The notes: generated by a model not told the origin, from the sequence alone. Shown: positions 27,074 to 37,287, numbered from the stretch's first letter. The stretch is 64,000 nt of DNA from Qipengyuania flava (GCF_019448255.1 NZ_CP080410.1:1364001-1428000), one strand, 5' to 3'. A program made the numbers and translations.

Positions 27074-27859
27074 GTGAGCTACGAAACCATCATCGTCGAA
27101 AAGGACGGCCCGCTAACCACCATCACGCTCAACCGGCCCGACCGGCTGAACGCGATGCCGCCGCAGATGGCGGACGAGATCGGCGCGGCCTTCTATGACC
27201 TCGGCGATAGCCGCGCGGTGCTGATCACCGGCGCGGGCAAGGGCTTCTGCTCGGGCGCGGACCTGGCCGCGCGGGGTGAACGCAGCGCTCTCGACAGCAA
27301 GGGCGGCAGCCACCGCGCCTTGCAGAACCACTACAACCCGGCGGTGAACATGGTGCTGCGCGCGCCTGTCCCCGTGATCTGCGCGGTGAATGGCCCCGCG
27401 GCCGGTGTCGGTTGCAGCCTCGCGCTGGCGGGCGATTTCGTGCTCGCATCGAAGAGCGCCTATTTCCTCCAGGCCTTCGTCAACATCGGCCTCGTGCCCG
27501 ACGGCGGTTCGACCTGGCTGCTCGCGCGCGCCATCGGCCGTGCGCGCGCCACGCGCATGATGATGCTGGGCGAGAAGATCGGCGGCGAGCAGGCGGAAGA
27601 CTGGGGCCTGATCTACAAGTGCACCGAAGACGATGCTCTTATGGATGAGGCCAAAGCGCTGGCCGAAAAGCTCGCCAACGGCCCGACGCTTGCCTACGCC
27701 ACGATGAAGAAGAACATCGCCATCGCGATGGATGGCAACCTAACCGAAGTGCTGCTGGCCGAGGCCGAAGGGCAGCGCATCGCCGGGGCCAGCGCGGACG
27801 CGATGGAAGGCGGCATGGCCTTCCTGCAAAAGCGCAAACCGGCCTTCAAGGGCGCGTAA
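27074..27859 (+). CDS. Enoyl-CoA hydratase/isomerase family protein
   Basis: A 261-residue crotonase-fold protein. The oxyanion-hole block CSGADLAARG and the later block VNGPAAGVGCSLALAGDFVLA are intact. The second catalytic position reads IGLVPDGGSTW, with Asp rather than Glu, which is the PaaG-type (isomerase) pattern. It could therefore be an isomerase or hydratase of branched or aromatic acyl-CoA; the substrate is open. GTG with GGGAGAGAGAC upstream is chosen over an ATG 42 bases earlier because the conserved start SYETIIVEKDGPLTTITLNRP begins there. Confidence 0.85.
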   Translation: MSYETIIVEKDGPLTTITLNRPDRLNAMPPQMADEIGAAFYDLGDSRAVLITGAGKGFCSGADLAARGERSALDSKGGSHRALQNHYNPAVNMVLRAPVPVICAVNGPAAGVGCSLALAGDFVLASKSAYFLQAFVNIGLVPDGGSTWLLARAIGRARATRMMMLGEKIGGEQAEDWGLIYKCTEDDALMDEAKALAEKLANGPTLAYATMKKNIAIAMDGNLTEVLLAEAEGQRIAGASADAMEGGMAFLQKRKPAFKGA

Positions 27860-27910
27860 AACAGCCGCGCTCTCTTCCCTCGTGCATACGATTGTGGTTA
27901 GGGGCAGGGC

Positions 27911-30067
27911 ATGAGTGACACGCCAAGCTATGACGACTGGAAGCCCCTCGCCGACAAGGAGGTGAAGGGCCGCGATCTCATCTGGAACACGCCGGAAGGG
28001 ATCGCCGTGAAACCGCTCTATACGAGCGCGGATACGCAGGGCATCGATCCCGGCGTGCCGGGCATCGCGCCGTTCACGCGTGGACCCTATGCCTCGATGT
28101 ACACCGGCCGCCCGTGGACCATCCGCCAGTATGCGGGCTTCTCGACTGCCGAGGAATCGAACGCCTTCTATCGCCGCAACCTCGCGGCGGGTCAGAAGGG
28201 CCTCTCGGTCGCTTTCGACCTTGCCACGCACCGCGGCTATGACAGCGACCACCCGCGCGTCGTCGGCGATGTCGGCAAGGCGGGCGTCGCCATCGACACC
28301 GTGCGCGACATGGAAATCCTGTTCGACAAGATCCCGCTCGACCAGATGAGCGTCTCGATGACCATGAACGGCGCGGTGATCCCGGTCATGGCGTTCTACA
28401 TCGTTGCGGCGGAGCGGCAGGGGGTGAGCCAGGAGAAGCTGGCCGGGACCATCCAGAACGACATCCTCAAGGAGTTCATGGTCCGCAACACCTATATCTA
28501 TCCGCCCGAGCCGAGCATGCGGATCGTCTCCGACATCATCGCATATACCTCGGCCAACATGCCGAAATTCAACAGCATTTCGATCTCAGGCTATCACATG
28601 CACGAGGCAGGCGCCACGGCGGTGCAGGAACTGGCCTTTACCATCGCCGACGGCAAGGAATACGCTAGCCGAGCGATGGAAGCGGGGCTCGATATCGACG
28701 CTTTCGCGCCGCGCCTGTCCTTCTTCTGGGGCATCGGCATGAACTTCTTCATGGAGATCGCCAAGATGCGCGCAGCGCGCGCGCTGTGGCACGATGTGAT
28801 GGAAGGGCTGGGGGCGCAGAACCCCAAGTCGAAGATGCTTCGGACCCACTGCCAGACCAGCGGCGTCTCGCTGCAGGAGCAGGACCCCTACAACAACGTC
28901 ATCCGCACCACGATCGAAGCGATGGCAGCGGTGCTGGGCGGCACGCAGTCGCTCCACACCAATGCGCTCGACGAGGCGATTGCGCTGCCGACCGACTTCT
29001 CCGCCCGCATCGCGCGCAACACGCAGCTCGTGATCCAGGAAGAGACCGGCATCACCAATGTCGCCGATCCGCTGGGCGGCAGCTATTACATCGAAAGCCT
29101 TACCGCCGCTCTGGTGGAGGAAGCCCGCAAGCTTCTCGACGAGGTCGAGGCGGCAGGCGGGATGACCGAATATGTCGCCAGCGGTAAGCCCAAGGCCCAG
29201 ATCGAGGAAGCGGCGGCCGCCAAGCAGGCGAGCGTCGACAAGGGCGACACGGTGATCGTGGGCGTCAACAAGTACCGCCTCCCCGAAGAGGCCGATATCG
29301 ACACGCTCGACATCGACAACCACGCCGTTCGCCAGAGCCAGATCGCGCGCCTCAAGGCGGTGCGCGAGGAACGCGACGAATTTGCCTGCAAGGCCGCGCT
29401 CGATGCGCTCGCTCGCGGGGCGGCGCAGAAGGAAGGAAACCTCCTCGAACTCGCAGTGGAAGCCGCGCGCCACGATGCGACGCTCGGCGAAATCAGCCAG
29501 GCGATGGAAGACGCCTACGGCCGCTACGACACCATGCCGAAGCCTGTGCGCGGCGTGTATTCCGAGGCCTATGCCGAGGACACGCGCTACAACCAGGTGA
29601 TCGAAGGCGTGAAGGCGGTCGAACGCCGCCTTGGCCGCGCGCCCAAGCTGATGGTCGCCAAGATGGGCCAGGACGGCCACGACCGCGGAGCGAACGTGAT
29701 TGCCTCCGCCTTTGCCGACATGGGCTTCGAGGTCGTTTCCGGCCCGTTGTTCCAGACGCCGGAAGAAACCCGCGACATGGCGCTCGAAAACGATGTCGAC
29801 GCCATCGGCGCGAGCAGCCTTGCGGCCGGTCACAAGACGCTGATCCCGGAACTGATCACGCTCCTCAAGGAAGCGGGCCGCCCGGATATCAAGGTGATCG
29901 CCGGCGGCGTGATCCCGCAGAAGGATTACGACTTCCTGCGCGATGCCGGGGTGCAGGGCATCTACGGCCCGGGCAGCAACGTGATCGAATGCGCGGCCGA
30001 CGTGCTGCGCCTGCTCGGCCACAACATGCCGCCAGCCGGCGAGGATCTGGACGAGGCGGCGGAGTGA
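27911..30067 (+). CDS. scpA: Methylmalonyl-CoA mutase, single-chain
   Basis: B12-dependent isomerisation of (R)-methylmalonyl-CoA to succinyl-CoA. The 718-residue chain holds an N-terminal TIM-barrel substrate domain ([53 protein letters not shown]) and a C-terminal cobalamin domain with [21 protein letters not shown], where His590 is the lower ligand of the cobalt. Both halves are on one chain, so no separate small subunit is needed. It ends with the GTGA overlap of the next gene. No meaB-type chaperone or other B12 genes are visible here. Confidence 0.97.
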   Translation: MSDTPSYDDWKPLADKEVKGRDLIWNTPEGIAVKPLYTSADTQGIDPGVPGIAPFTRGPYASMYTGRPWTIRQYAGFSTAEESNAFYRRNLAAGQKGLSVAFDLATHRGYDSDHPRVVGDVGKAGVAIDTVRDMEILFDKIPLDQMSVSMTMNGAVIPVMAFYIVAAERQGVSQEKLAGTIQNDILKEFMVRNTYIYPPEPSMRIVSDIIAYTSANMPKFNSISISGYHMHEAGATAVQELAFTIADGKEYASRAMEAGLDIDAFAPRLSFFWGIGMNFFMEIAKMRAARALWHDVMEGLGAQNPKSKMLRTHCQTSGVSLQEQDPYNNVIRTTIEAMAAVLGGTQSLHTNALDEAIALPTDFSARIARNTQLVIQEETGITNVADPLGGSYYIESLTAALVEEARKLLDEVEAAGGMTEYVASGKPKAQIEEAAAAKQASVDKGDTVIVGVNKYRLPEEADIDTLDIDNHAVRQSQIARLKAVREERDEFACKAALDALARGAAQKEGNLLELAVEAARHDATLGEISQAMEDAYGRYDTMPKPVRGVYSEAYAEDTRYNQVIEGVKAVERRLGRAPKLMVAKMGQDGHDRGANVIASAFADMGFEVVSGPLFQTPEETRDMALENDVDAIGASSLAAGHKTLIPELITLLKEAGRPDIKVIAGGVIPQKDYDFLRDAGVQGIYGPGSNVIECAADVLRLLGHNMPPAGEDLDEAAE

Positions 30068-30525
30068 GCGCCTCCTCCTCCAGCGCCTTTGTTCCGATTG
30101 CGGCGATGATGTTTGCCGCCGGGCTGGGCATCCCCGTTTTCGCCGCGCTCAACGCCGGGCTGGGCCAGCAACTGGGCGGGCCGGTCGCGGCAACGGCGGT
30201 GACCTTTGCCATCGGCTTCGTGATCGCCACCGTGATGCTGACCTTCACCGGCTATCCCCCGGCAAGCGCCTTCACCTTCGAAAAGCCGTGGCTCTGGATC
30301 GGGGCCGTGGTGATGCTCTTCTACGCCACATCGGTGGCCTTCTCAGCGCCCCGGATCGGGCTCGGCAACGCGATCTTCTTCGTGCTGCTCGGCCAGATCG
30401 TCGCGGCGGCCATTATCGACCATTTCGGCCTGCTTGGCTCCATCCAGAGCGCGATTACGCCCAAGCGTGCGCTCGGCCTGGTGGTCATGGCAATCGGCCT
30501 CTACCTAGCCAGAAAGCCCGTATGA
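30064..30525 (+). CDS. YdcZ/DUF606-family small multidrug-type membrane protein
   Basis: A 153-residue inner-membrane protein with about four to five helices: [68 protein letters not shown], and [24 protein letters not shown]. This matches the DMT-superfamily DUF606 (YdcZ) half-length proteins. GTG overlaps the mutase stop and the stop overlaps the bioB ATG, so it is translationally tied to both. A role in moving a metabolite of the pathway is possible but not shown. Confidence 0.8.
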   Translation: MSASSSSAFVPIAAMMFAAGLGIPVFAALNAGLGQQLGGPVAATAVTFAIGFVIATVMLTFTGYPPASAFTFEKPWLWIGAVVMLFYATSVAFSAPRIGLGNAIFFVLLGQIVAAAIIDHFGLLGSIQSAITPKRALGLVVMAIGLYLARKPV

Positions 30526-31532
30526 CCCAGACCCGTACCGACTGGACCCGCGAGGAAATCGCGGAGCTGTTCGACCTTCCCTTTACCGAGCTGCTCTTCC
30601 AAGCCGCCAGTGTCCACCGCGAGTACCATCCGCCCGAGCAGATCCAGCTCTGCACGCTGCTGTCGATCAAGACCGGCGGGTGCCCGGAGGACTGCGGCTA
30701 TTGCTCGCAGTCGGTGAAGGCCGATAGCGGCGTCGAGGCGACCAAGCTGATGGAGGTGCAGTCTGTCCTCCAGCGCGCGGCGCAGGCCAAGGATGCAGGC
30801 AGCCAGCGCTTCTGCATGGGCGCGGCATGGCGCAACCCCAAGGACCGCGACATGCCTGCTATCGTCGAGATCGTGAAGGGCGTACGCGCCATGGGGCTGG
30901 AGACCTGCATGACGCTGGGCATGCTGACGCCGAAGCAGGCGGATATGCTCAAGGAAGCGGGCCTCGATTACTACAACCACAATGTCGACACGGGGCCGGA
31001 ATATTACGAGCGCGTGATCTCGACCCGCAACTACCAGGACCGGCTCGACACGCTGCAGAACGTGCGCGATGCGGGGATCAATGTGTGCAGCGGCGGGATC
31101 GTCGGCATGGGCGAAACGCGCGAAGATCGTGTCGGCTTCGTCCACACACTCGCCACGCTCGAACGCCATCCCGAAAGCGTGCCGGTGAACGCGCTCGTGC
31201 CGGTCAAGGGAACAGTGCTGGGCGACATGCTGGCCGACACGCCGCTCGCCAAGATCGATGATATCGAGTTCGTTCGTACCGTGGCGGTGGCGCGCATCAC
31301 CATGCCGATGAGCATGGTGCGGCTTTCCGCAGGCCGCGAGAGCATGAGCGAAGCCACTCAGGCTCTCTGCTTCCTCGCGGGTGCGAACTCGATCTTCACC
31401 GGCGACAAGCTGCTGACCGCACCCAATGCGGGCGACGACAGCGATAGCGCGCTGTTCGCAAAGCTTGGCCTGACGGCGCTGGCGCAGGAAGAACCCCTCA
31501 GGGCCTGCAAGGTGGCGGAACCGGCCGAGTGA
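30522..31532 (+). CDS. bioB: Biotin synthase
   Basis: Radical-SAM enzyme that inserts sulfur into dethiobiotin, the last step of biotin synthesis. A 336-residue protein with the CxxxCxxC iron-sulfur motif (Cys54, Cys58, Cys61 in [13 protein letters not shown]), the YYNHNVDTG region, [10 protein letters not shown] and the [11 protein letters not shown] block. Rest of the biotin pathway is not in the window. Its place between pccB and pccA is logical because carboxylases need biotin; ATGA overlap with the previous gene and a GTGA overlap with the next show a single transcript. Confidence 0.97.
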   Translation: MTQTRTDWTREEIAELFDLPFTELLFQAASVHREYHPPEQIQLCTLLSIKTGGCPEDCGYCSQSVKADSGVEATKLMEVQSVLQRAAQAKDAGSQRFCMGAAWRNPKDRDMPAIVEIVKGVRAMGLETCMTLGMLTPKQADMLKEAGLDYYNHNVDTGPEYYERVISTRNYQDRLDTLQNVRDAGINVCSGGIVGMGETREDRVGFVHTLATLERHPESVPVNALVPVKGTVLGDMLADTPLAKIDDIEFVRTVAVARITMPMSMVRLSAGRESMSEATQALCFLAGANSIFTGDKLLTAPNAGDDSDSALFAKLGLTALAQEEPLRACKVAEPAE

Positions 31533-31987
31533 AGGCACTCCTCTTCACGACGGCCCTTGTGGCCAGCGCCCCCACGGCGCCGGACACCTTTGCGGTAGAG
31601 TGTCGCGGAGATACCCTTCACACGTCCGTCAGCGACGGAAAGACCGATACCCAAACCTTCGATTTGCCCGACCAGATCTTTGTCTTCAGCGAGAGTTCCA
31701 ACATCGCCTTGCGCGCCATGCCGCGCCGGAGCGAGTTCGAGAACATCTGCGCGATCGGATCGAGCGGTAAGGCCATGGAATTTTCACCCGCAGCCATTCG
31801 GGTCAGCTGGGCCAGCCCCGAGGGTTGGAAAGCAGCGACGCGGTGCGAGTTTGCCTTCGACCGATCCGAAGCGACTGCAACTATGCGGCTCAGCTTCGCT
31901 TGGTCAGAAACGCGCCGCACAGAAACCGAATGGCGCATGGCCTGCACCCCGACGCAGGTTCCCATCTATACTCAGGAAGAACGGTAA
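31529..31987 (+). CDS. Small exported protein in the propionate locus
   Basis: A 152-residue protein with an N-terminal hydrophobic stretch ([22 protein letters not shown]) that could be a short signal peptide, and cysteines at about 25, 70, 110 and 142 (VECRG, NICAIG, TRCEFAF, MACTPT), which suggest two disulfides. The GTG overlaps the bioB stop. Not recognised. It sits between bioB and pccA without an evident link to carboxylation; it may be a passenger gene, or a periplasmic partner of the YdcZ-type protein. Confidence 0.6.
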   Translation: MKALLFTTALVASAPTAPDTFAVECRGDTLHTSVSDGKTDTQTFDLPDQIFVFSESSNIALRAMPRRSEFENICAIGSSGKAMEFSPAAIRVSWASPEGWKAATRCEFAFDRSEATATMRLSFAWSETRRTETEWRMACTPTQVPIYTQEER

Positions 31988-31993
31988 CTCGGC

Positions 31994-34060
31994 ATGTTCA
32001 CAAGAATCCTCATCGCAAACCGCGGCGAAATCGCGTGCCGGGTCATCAAGACGGCCAGGCGCATGGGTATCGCAACCGTTGCGGTCTATTCCGATGCCGA
32101 TGCCCGCGCGCCTTTCGTGCGCATGGCGGACGAGGCGGTGCATATCGGCCCGGCACCGGCAGCCGAAAGCTACCTGATAGCCGACAAGATCATCGCTGCC
32201 TGCAAGCAGACCGGCGCCCAGGCCGTCCACCCGGGCTACGGCTTCCTGTCCGAACGCGCGAGCTTCGTCGAGGCGCTGGCCGCCGAAAACATCGCCTTCA
32301 TCGGCCCGCCGGCCAACGCGATTGCCGCAATGGGCGACAAGATCGAATCCAAGAAGATCGCGCGCGAGGCGGGTGTGAACGTCGTCCCAGGCTTCGTCGG
32401 CGAAATCCGCGATACCGACCACGCGGTCGAGATTTCGAACGACATCGGCTACCCGGTGATGATGAAGGCCAGCGCCGGCGGTGGCGGCAAGGGCATGCGC
32501 CTGGCGTACTCGGAAAAGGACGTGCGCGAAGGCTTCGAAAGCGTGAAGCGTGAGGGCCTGAACTCCTTCGGCGACGACCGCGTCTTCATCGAGAAATTCA
32601 TCGAGGACCCGCGCCACATCGAGATCCAGATCCTCGGCGATACGCACGGCAATGTGATCTACCTCAACGAGCGCGAATGCTCGATCCAGCGCCGCCACCA
32701 GAAGGTGGTGGAAGAGGCACCGTCGCCCTTTGTGACCCCGCAGATGCGCAAGGCCATGGGCGAACAGTGCGTCGCCCTGTCCAAGGCTGTCGGCTATCAC
32801 AGCGCGGGCACGGTCGAGCTGATCGTCTCGGGCGCGGACAAGACCGGCGAGAGCTTCTACTTCCTTGAAATGAACACCCGCCTGCAGGTGGAGCATCCCG
32901 TTACCGAAGCGATCACCGGCGTCGACCTGGTCGAACAAATGATCCGCGTCGCGGCAGGCGAAAAGCTTTCGATCACGCAGGACGACGTCAAAATCGACGG
33001 CTGGGCGATCGAGAACCGCGTCTACGCCGAAGACCCCTATCGCGGCTTCCTGCCCTCCACAGGCCGCCTGGTGCGCTACCAGCCGCCGGTCGAGCCGTGG
33101 GCTGACGATGGCGCGGAGAACGGGCGCCGCGGAGTCGACGGTATCCGCGTCGACGATGGCGTCTTCGAAGGCGGCGAGGTTTCGATGTTCTACGACCCGA
33201 TGATCGCCAAGCTGGTGACCTGGGGCGAGACCCGCGACGAGGCAGCCGACCTGCAGATCGCGGCCCTCGACGCCTTCCGCATCGAGGGGCTCGGCCACAA
33301 TGTCGATTTCCTCAGCGCGATCATGCAGCACGAGCGCTTCCGTTCGGGTGAGCTGACCACCGGCTTCATCGCGGAAGAATATCCTGATGGCTTCGAGGGT
33401 GCGCCGGCCTCCGATGAGCTCACCAGGGTCCTGGCAGCCGTCGGCGGGGTGATCGCCACTGCCGATGCCGACCGCGCGCGCCGGATCGACCAGCAGCTCG
33501 ACAGCGACAACTATGCGCCGGGCGACTGGACCATCCGCATCGGGGAGCGTGAAGAAGGTTCGACCACGCATGACGTCCGGCTCGAAGAGAACGCCCTGAC
33601 CGTCGATGGCGAGCAGGTCACTATCGAGATGCAGTACACCCCCGGTGAAACGCTGGTGGACGTGGCCCTCTTTGAGAACGGCGCCGACGAGGAAGCCGAG
33701 CCGGTCGAGACCTTCACCTTCCAGCTCAAGCCCACGCGCACCGGCTACGCCATCACCACGCGCGGTGCGACGCACCACTTGCGGATCCTGCAGACCCGCA
33801 TCGCCCATCTCGCATCGCACATGATCGAGAAGGAACCGCCCGACCTTTCCAAGATGCTCATCTGCCCGATGCCGGGCCTGCTGGTGAAGCTGCATGTGGC
33901 GGAGGGCGAGGAAGTCCAGCCGGGCCAGCCGCTTGCCACGGTCGAGGCGATGAAGATGGAGAACATCCTGCGCGCCGAAAAACAGGCGACCGTCGGCACT
34001 ATCAACGCCTCTGAAGGCGATTCCCTGGCAGTAGACGAGGTCATCCTCGAGCTAGAATAG
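31994..34060 (+). CDS. pccA: Propionyl-CoA carboxylase alpha subunit (biotin carboxylase and carrier)
   Basis: Carboxylates its own biotin using ATP and bicarbonate and passes CO2 to PccB. A 688-residue chain: biotin carboxylase domain (LIANRGEIACRVIKTARR, ATP-grasp KASAGGGGKGMRLAY, EMNTRLQVEHPVTE), the BT coupling region typical of PccA, and a biotinyl domain with EAMKMEN, where Lys654 is biotinylated. Methylcrotonyl-CoA carboxylase alpha is similar, but the partner pccB and the downstream mutase make propionyl-CoA the best substrate. Followed by a hairpin at 34089-34114. Confidence 0.95.
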   Translation: MFTRILIANRGEIACRVIKTARRMGIATVAVYSDADARAPFVRMADEAVHIGPAPAAESYLIADKIIAACKQTGAQAVHPGYGFLSERASFVEALAAENIAFIGPPANAIAAMGDKIESKKIAREAGVNVVPGFVGEIRDTDHAVEISNDIGYPVMMKASAGGGGKGMRLAYSEKDVREGFESVKREGLNSFGDDRVFIEKFIEDPRHIEIQILGDTHGNVIYLNERECSIQRRHQKVVEEAPSPFVTPQMRKAMGEQCVALSKAVGYHSAGTVELIVSGADKTGESFYFLEMNTRLQVEHPVTEAITGVDLVEQMIRVAAGEKLSITQDDVKIDGWAIENRVYAEDPYRGFLPSTGRLVRYQPPVEPWADDGAENGRRGVDGIRVDDGVFEGGEVSMFYDPMIAKLVTWGETRDEAADLQIAALDAFRIEGLGHNVDFLSAIMQHERFRSGELTTGFIAEEYPDGFEGAPASDELTRVLAAVGGVIATADADRARRIDQQLDSDNYAPGDWTIRIGEREEGSTTHDVRLEENALTVDGEQVTIEMQYTPGETLVDVALFENGADEEAEPVETFTFQLKPTRTGYAITTRGATHHLRILQTRIAHLASHMIEKEPPDLSKMLICPMPGLLVKLHVAEGEEVQPGQPLATVEAMKMENILRAEKQATVGTINASEGDSLAVDEVILELE

Positions 34061-34088
34061 GAAAGCGCGGCAGACCGTTTCAGGGCGA

Positions 34089-34114
34089 CCGGAGGCAAGA
34101 AACTTTGCCTCCGG
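34089..34114 (+). terminator. Hairpin after pccA
   Basis: CCGGAGGCAA pairs with TTGCCTCCGG around the loop GAAACT, 10 bp, 28 bases past the pccA stop. No T-run follows, so it is a hairpin that could act as a terminator or as a 3' stabiliser. Confidence 0.5.
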
Positions 34115-34244
34115 CGACCGAATCCTGCTAATTTCCGGCCTATCCCAAGGAAAGAGGGTTAAGCGGCTTTTAGGATAAGCCGCCGCGAGGGATACTCGCC
34201 TTCTTCGGATCGCTTCTGACACACACGAAACAGGAGCAGGGTTG

Positions 34245-34493
34245 ATGGCACAGAAGGGTACAGGGTTCTTCGATAGCCGGGGGCATTACTTCAAGACTCC
34301 GGAAGAGGCGACGGTCAGCGACCTCGCCAGCCTCCTTGGAAAGATCGGCGAGGGCGAAAGCCTCGCACCGGGAATAGCGCAAACCTTGCTCGCCAAGCGC
34401 GGCGAGCTGGAACGGCTGTTTGCCGAACACGATACGATGCTGGGGGATTACCAGCCGATCGGGTCCGGCAAAGTCACGCGGCTGAACGTCTGA
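34245..34493 (+). CDS. Small conserved-looking cytosolic protein
   Basis: An 82-residue soluble protein with no membrane segment or signal peptide. Its start AQKGTGFFDSRGHYFKTPEEATVSDLASLLGKIGEGESLAPGIA suggests a folded domain, since the composition is balanced and has aromatic residues. Good SD CAGGAGCAGG before the ATG at 34245. A TTG three bases earlier is not needed. Not recognised; there is no partner in the neighbourhood. The 184 bases upstream hold three hairpins (see findings). Confidence 0.7.
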   Translation: MAQKGTGFFDSRGHYFKTPEEATVSDLASLLGKIGEGESLAPGIAQTLLAKRGELERLFAEHDTMLGDYQPIGSGKVTRLNV

Positions 34494-34540
34494 CGGGGAG
34501 ACGGCAGGCCGGGTTCTCTGGCCGTCCTAAAGGCCGGCGA

Positions 34541-34978
34541 TCAATACGAGTCGGTGAACTTCAGGTTCGTAATGGTCCAGCCTTGGGGAAGGTTGTCGAC
34601 ACGCAAGGTCCAGAGGAGCAGAAGCTGTTCGTGCTGGCAGACGTAGTTGAGGGTTATCCGAAGCGCCGAGAAGTGTTCGCGCGTTGCCAGGACACAGCGT
34701 TCGACCGGTCCGTAAAGCTCAACGCTTGTCCGTGCCTGCCCGATTAGGAGATTCTTCTCCGAAGTCTTTGCGGCCAGGAGCTCGCTTGCCGCGACCGTGT
34801 CGGAAATCGCATCTTCATGTTTCCCGGCTTCGATCTGCCTGATGCGTTCATCCGCTATGCTCTGAGCAGCGGCAAAATCCGCCTCGCTGGGAACCGATAG
34901 GATGTCCAACGTAGTGTCATGCGCTTGGGCCGGGAGGGCGAAGAACACCGCGAGAGCCAATCCGGTCATGTATTTCAT
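34541..34978 (-). CDS. Exported hypothetical protein
   Basis: A 145-residue protein with a signal peptide of about 19 residues ending LPAQAHD. Cysteines in VERCVLATR and NYVCQHE may bond. The mid part is rich in Ala and Glu and probably helical (EADFAAAQSIADERIRQIEAGKHEDAI). The ATG at 34978 is chosen because the signal peptide starts there; an upstream ATG would add 11 residues of non-signal sequence. Function unknown; no neighbour explains it. Confidence 0.65.
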   Translation of the reverse strand: MKYMTGLALAVFFALPAQAHDTTLDILSVPSEADFAAAQSIADERIRQIEAGKHEDAISDTVAASELLAAKTSEKNLLIGQARTSVELYGPVERCVLATREHFSALRITLNYVCQHEQLLLLWTLRVDNLPQGWTITNLKFTDSY

Positions 34979-35113
34979 CTGAGATCCCCATTGTTCAACG
35001 TCGTGGTGCACTTGGTGTAGTGTTGCCCGAACTCTAGACGAATACTTCCGAACGTCGACCTTTGGCCCGGATAATCAACAGGATACGACGGAGCTCACCG
35101 CGTACGGGGTATT

Positions 35114-35884
35114 TTACTCCTCCACCATCGCCACCGCGCGGATCCAGCCCGCGCTGGCGCGTTCGATCTTCACCGGGAAGCAGCTGAAGGTGAAGCCGTG
35201 GGCTGGCAGGCTTTCGAGGTTGGTGAGCTTCTCGATCTGGTAGTAGGGCCGGATACGGCCAGCCTTATGGCCTTCCCAGATGATCGCCGGATCCTTCGTC
35301 TCGGCCCAGCGCTTGGCCGTGTGGCTGAACGGCGCGTCCCAGCTCCAGGCATCGGTGCCGACGACCTCTACGCCATGCTCGGTCAGCCACAGGGTGGCCT
35401 CTGCGCCGAGACCCACGCCCTGATCCGTGAAATTCTCTGTCCCGTAAACGGCGCCCGACTGGACCAGAACGATATCGAGCGGTTGCAGCGCATACTCGAT
35501 TGCATCGAAGGCTTCCTCGACCTCCTTCGCGCTCACCACATGGCCATGGGGGAAGTGCGAAAAATCGAGCTTTACGCCTGGGCGGAAGAACCGGTCGAGC
35601 GGGGCTTCATCGATGCTCGGGGCAGGGCTGGCACCATCATCGGTCGTCGAGTGATAATGCCAGGGCGCGTCCATGTGCGTGCCGTTGTGCGTGGACAGCT
35701 CCAGCATCTCGACCGCCCAGCCTTCGCCATCGGGCAGATCGTCCTTCTCCAGACCCGGGAAGAACATAGCGATCTGTTGCCATGTGCTTTCGTGGGTCAT
35801 GTAGGTGACCTTGGGCCGCATCACCTCCGGGTCAGAGATTACGTCGTTGGTGATCGGGATCGAAAGGTCGATGAAACGGGTCAT
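35114..35884 (-). CDS. Cyclase family protein (KynB-like amidohydrolase fold)
   Basis: A 256-residue metal-dependent hydrolase of the cyclase/kynurenine formamidase family. The signature STHNGTHMDAPWHYH (HxGTHxDxPxH-like) holds the metal ligands, and the start RFIDLSIPITNDVISDPEV is the standard N-terminus. Length is above KynB (about 210), so kynurenine formamidase is not the likely activity; substrate is open. Its ATG overlaps the stop of the POT transporter gene (ATGA), so transporter and hydrolase are co-expressed. Confidence 0.8.
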   Translation of the reverse strand: MTRFIDLSIPITNDVISDPEVMRPKVTYMTHESTWQQIAMFFPGLEKDDLPDGEGWAVEMLELSTHNGTHMDAPWHYHSTTDDGASPAPSIDEAPLDRFFRPGVKLDFSHFPHGHVVSAKEVEEAFDAIEYALQPLDIVLVQSGAVYGTENFTDQGVGLGAEATLWLTEHGVEVVGTDAWSWDAPFSHTAKRWAETKDPAIIWEGHKAGRIRPYYQIEKLTNLESLPAHGFTFSCFPVKIERASAGWIRAVAMVEE

Positions 35885-37287
35885 GACAGGGCAGCGTCCT
35901 CCGGCTCGGCATCATGCATCAGCCGCGGTGCGAGGAGAAGCTTGAAGAGGACGAAGACGGCCCCGGCGGCCGCGGCAAAGCCCATATGGATCAGCCAGAA
36001 CTGCGTCACCGGCATGGTCTCGAACCAGCCGCCGACATAGCCGACCATCGAATTGCCGAGGAAGAAGGCGATGAAATAAAGCCCGATCACCGTGCCGCTG
36101 ATCTGCTTGGGCGCGAGGCGGGCGAACAGCGCGAGGCTGACCGGCAGCATGTGCGCAAAGCCGATCGAGTTCACGATATGGAACATGACCGGCCAGAAAA
36201 GGCCGATCTTCTCGCCTGCAGGCGTGGTGGCCGCGGCAAGGTAGAGGCACGCCATTCCGCCGATCGAGAACAGCGAACCGATGATGATCTTGGTCAGCTC
36301 GTCGGGCTCGGTCCATTTGGTCTTCCACCAACGATAGAACCCGGCAACGATGGCAAGGAAGCTGACCGACACGACCGCGTCGAGCGTGATCAGCCATGTC
36401 GTCGGCAGCTTCTCCTCGCCCCAGTAGAGGGCGAAGCTCTGGTCGCCCCAGACGAGGTAGGCGTTGAAGATCTGGTTGTTCGGCACGATTGCCACCGCCA
36501 GCACCGGGATGAGCAGGAGGAGGGCGATGGTCGCGAGCCAGTCGGTGCGACTCATCGGGTCCTTGGGTTCGGCCGCTGCTCCCTTCGCCGCCACGTCGAA
36601 ATGCTCGCGCGGGAGGTATTTTTGTCCGGCGATGTAGATGATCAGGCCGATCACCATCCCGACGCCTGCGGCGCCAAAGCCCCAGTGCCAGCCCATGGTT
36701 TCGCCCAGCGTGCCGACCACCAGCGGACTGGCGATCACGCCCGCATTGATGCCGAGGTAGAAGATCTGGAAAGCGTCCGCACGGCGCAGGTCCTCGGGCT
36801 TGTAGAGGCTGCCCACCTGGCTCGAGATATTGCCCTTGAACATGCCCGAGCCGAGGATCAGGCACAGCAGGGCGAGCAGGAAGGTGACGTTGAAGGCCAT
36901 CAGGAAATGGCCAAGCGCCATTGTGATCGCGCCGAGCAGAACGGTGCGCCGCTTGCCCAGCACCCGGTCGGCCAGCAGGCCGCCGAAGATCGGGGTCAGG
37001 TAGACGCAGGCCGCATAAGTGCCGAAGATCGCGCTGGCGAAGGCCTGCCCTTCGAGCCCGCCGTACAGGCTGCGCAGTTGCTCGATTCCGGCGACTTCGC
37101 CCACGGTACCGGGAAGCAGCAGGTAGTTGACCATGTAGAGGACCAGCAGCGCCTGCATGCCGTAGAAGGAAAACCGCTCCCACGCTTCGGTAAAGGCAAG
37201 GTAGCCGAGGCCCTTGGGGTGGCCGAGGAAGCTGGTGTCTTCGGCATCGTACAAATGCAGTTCGGGGGTCGCTTCGGCGACGGTCAT
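35881..37287 (-). CDS. POT-family proton-dependent peptide transporter
   Basis: A 468-residue, 12-14 helix MFS protein. Features are the start HPKGLGYLAFTEAWERFSFYGMQALLVLYM (ExxERFxYYG motif), the loop GGLLADRVLGKRRTVLLGA, and the conserved GMFKGNISSQVGSLY. These are the POT/PTR signature, di- and tripeptide uptake with protons. ATG at 37287 with GAGAGGA upstream. It is the first gene of a two-gene unit with the cyclase-like hydrolase, which might process an imported peptide derivative (inference). Confidence 0.9.
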   Translation of the reverse strand: MTVAEATPELHLYDAEDTSFLGHPKGLGYLAFTEAWERFSFYGMQALLVLYMVNYLLLPGTVGEVAGIEQLRSLYGGLEGQAFASAIFGTYAACVYLTPIFGGLLADRVLGKRRTVLLGAITMALGHFLMAFNVTFLLALLCLILGSGMFKGNISSQVGSLYKPEDLRRADAFQIFYLGINAGVIASPLVVGTLGETMGWHWGFGAAGVGMVIGLIIYIAGQKYLPREHFDVAAKGAAAEPKDPMSRTDWLATIALLLLIPVLAVAIVPNNQIFNAYLVWGDQSFALYWGEEKLPTTWLITLDAVVSVSFLAIVAGFYRWWKTKWTEPDELTKIIIGSLFSIGGMACLYLAAATTPAGEKIGLFWPVMFHIVNSIGFAHMLPVSLALFARLAPKQISGTVIGLYFIAFFLGNSMVGYVGGWFETMPVTQFWLIHMGFAAAAGAVFVLFKLLLAPRLMHDAEPEDAALS

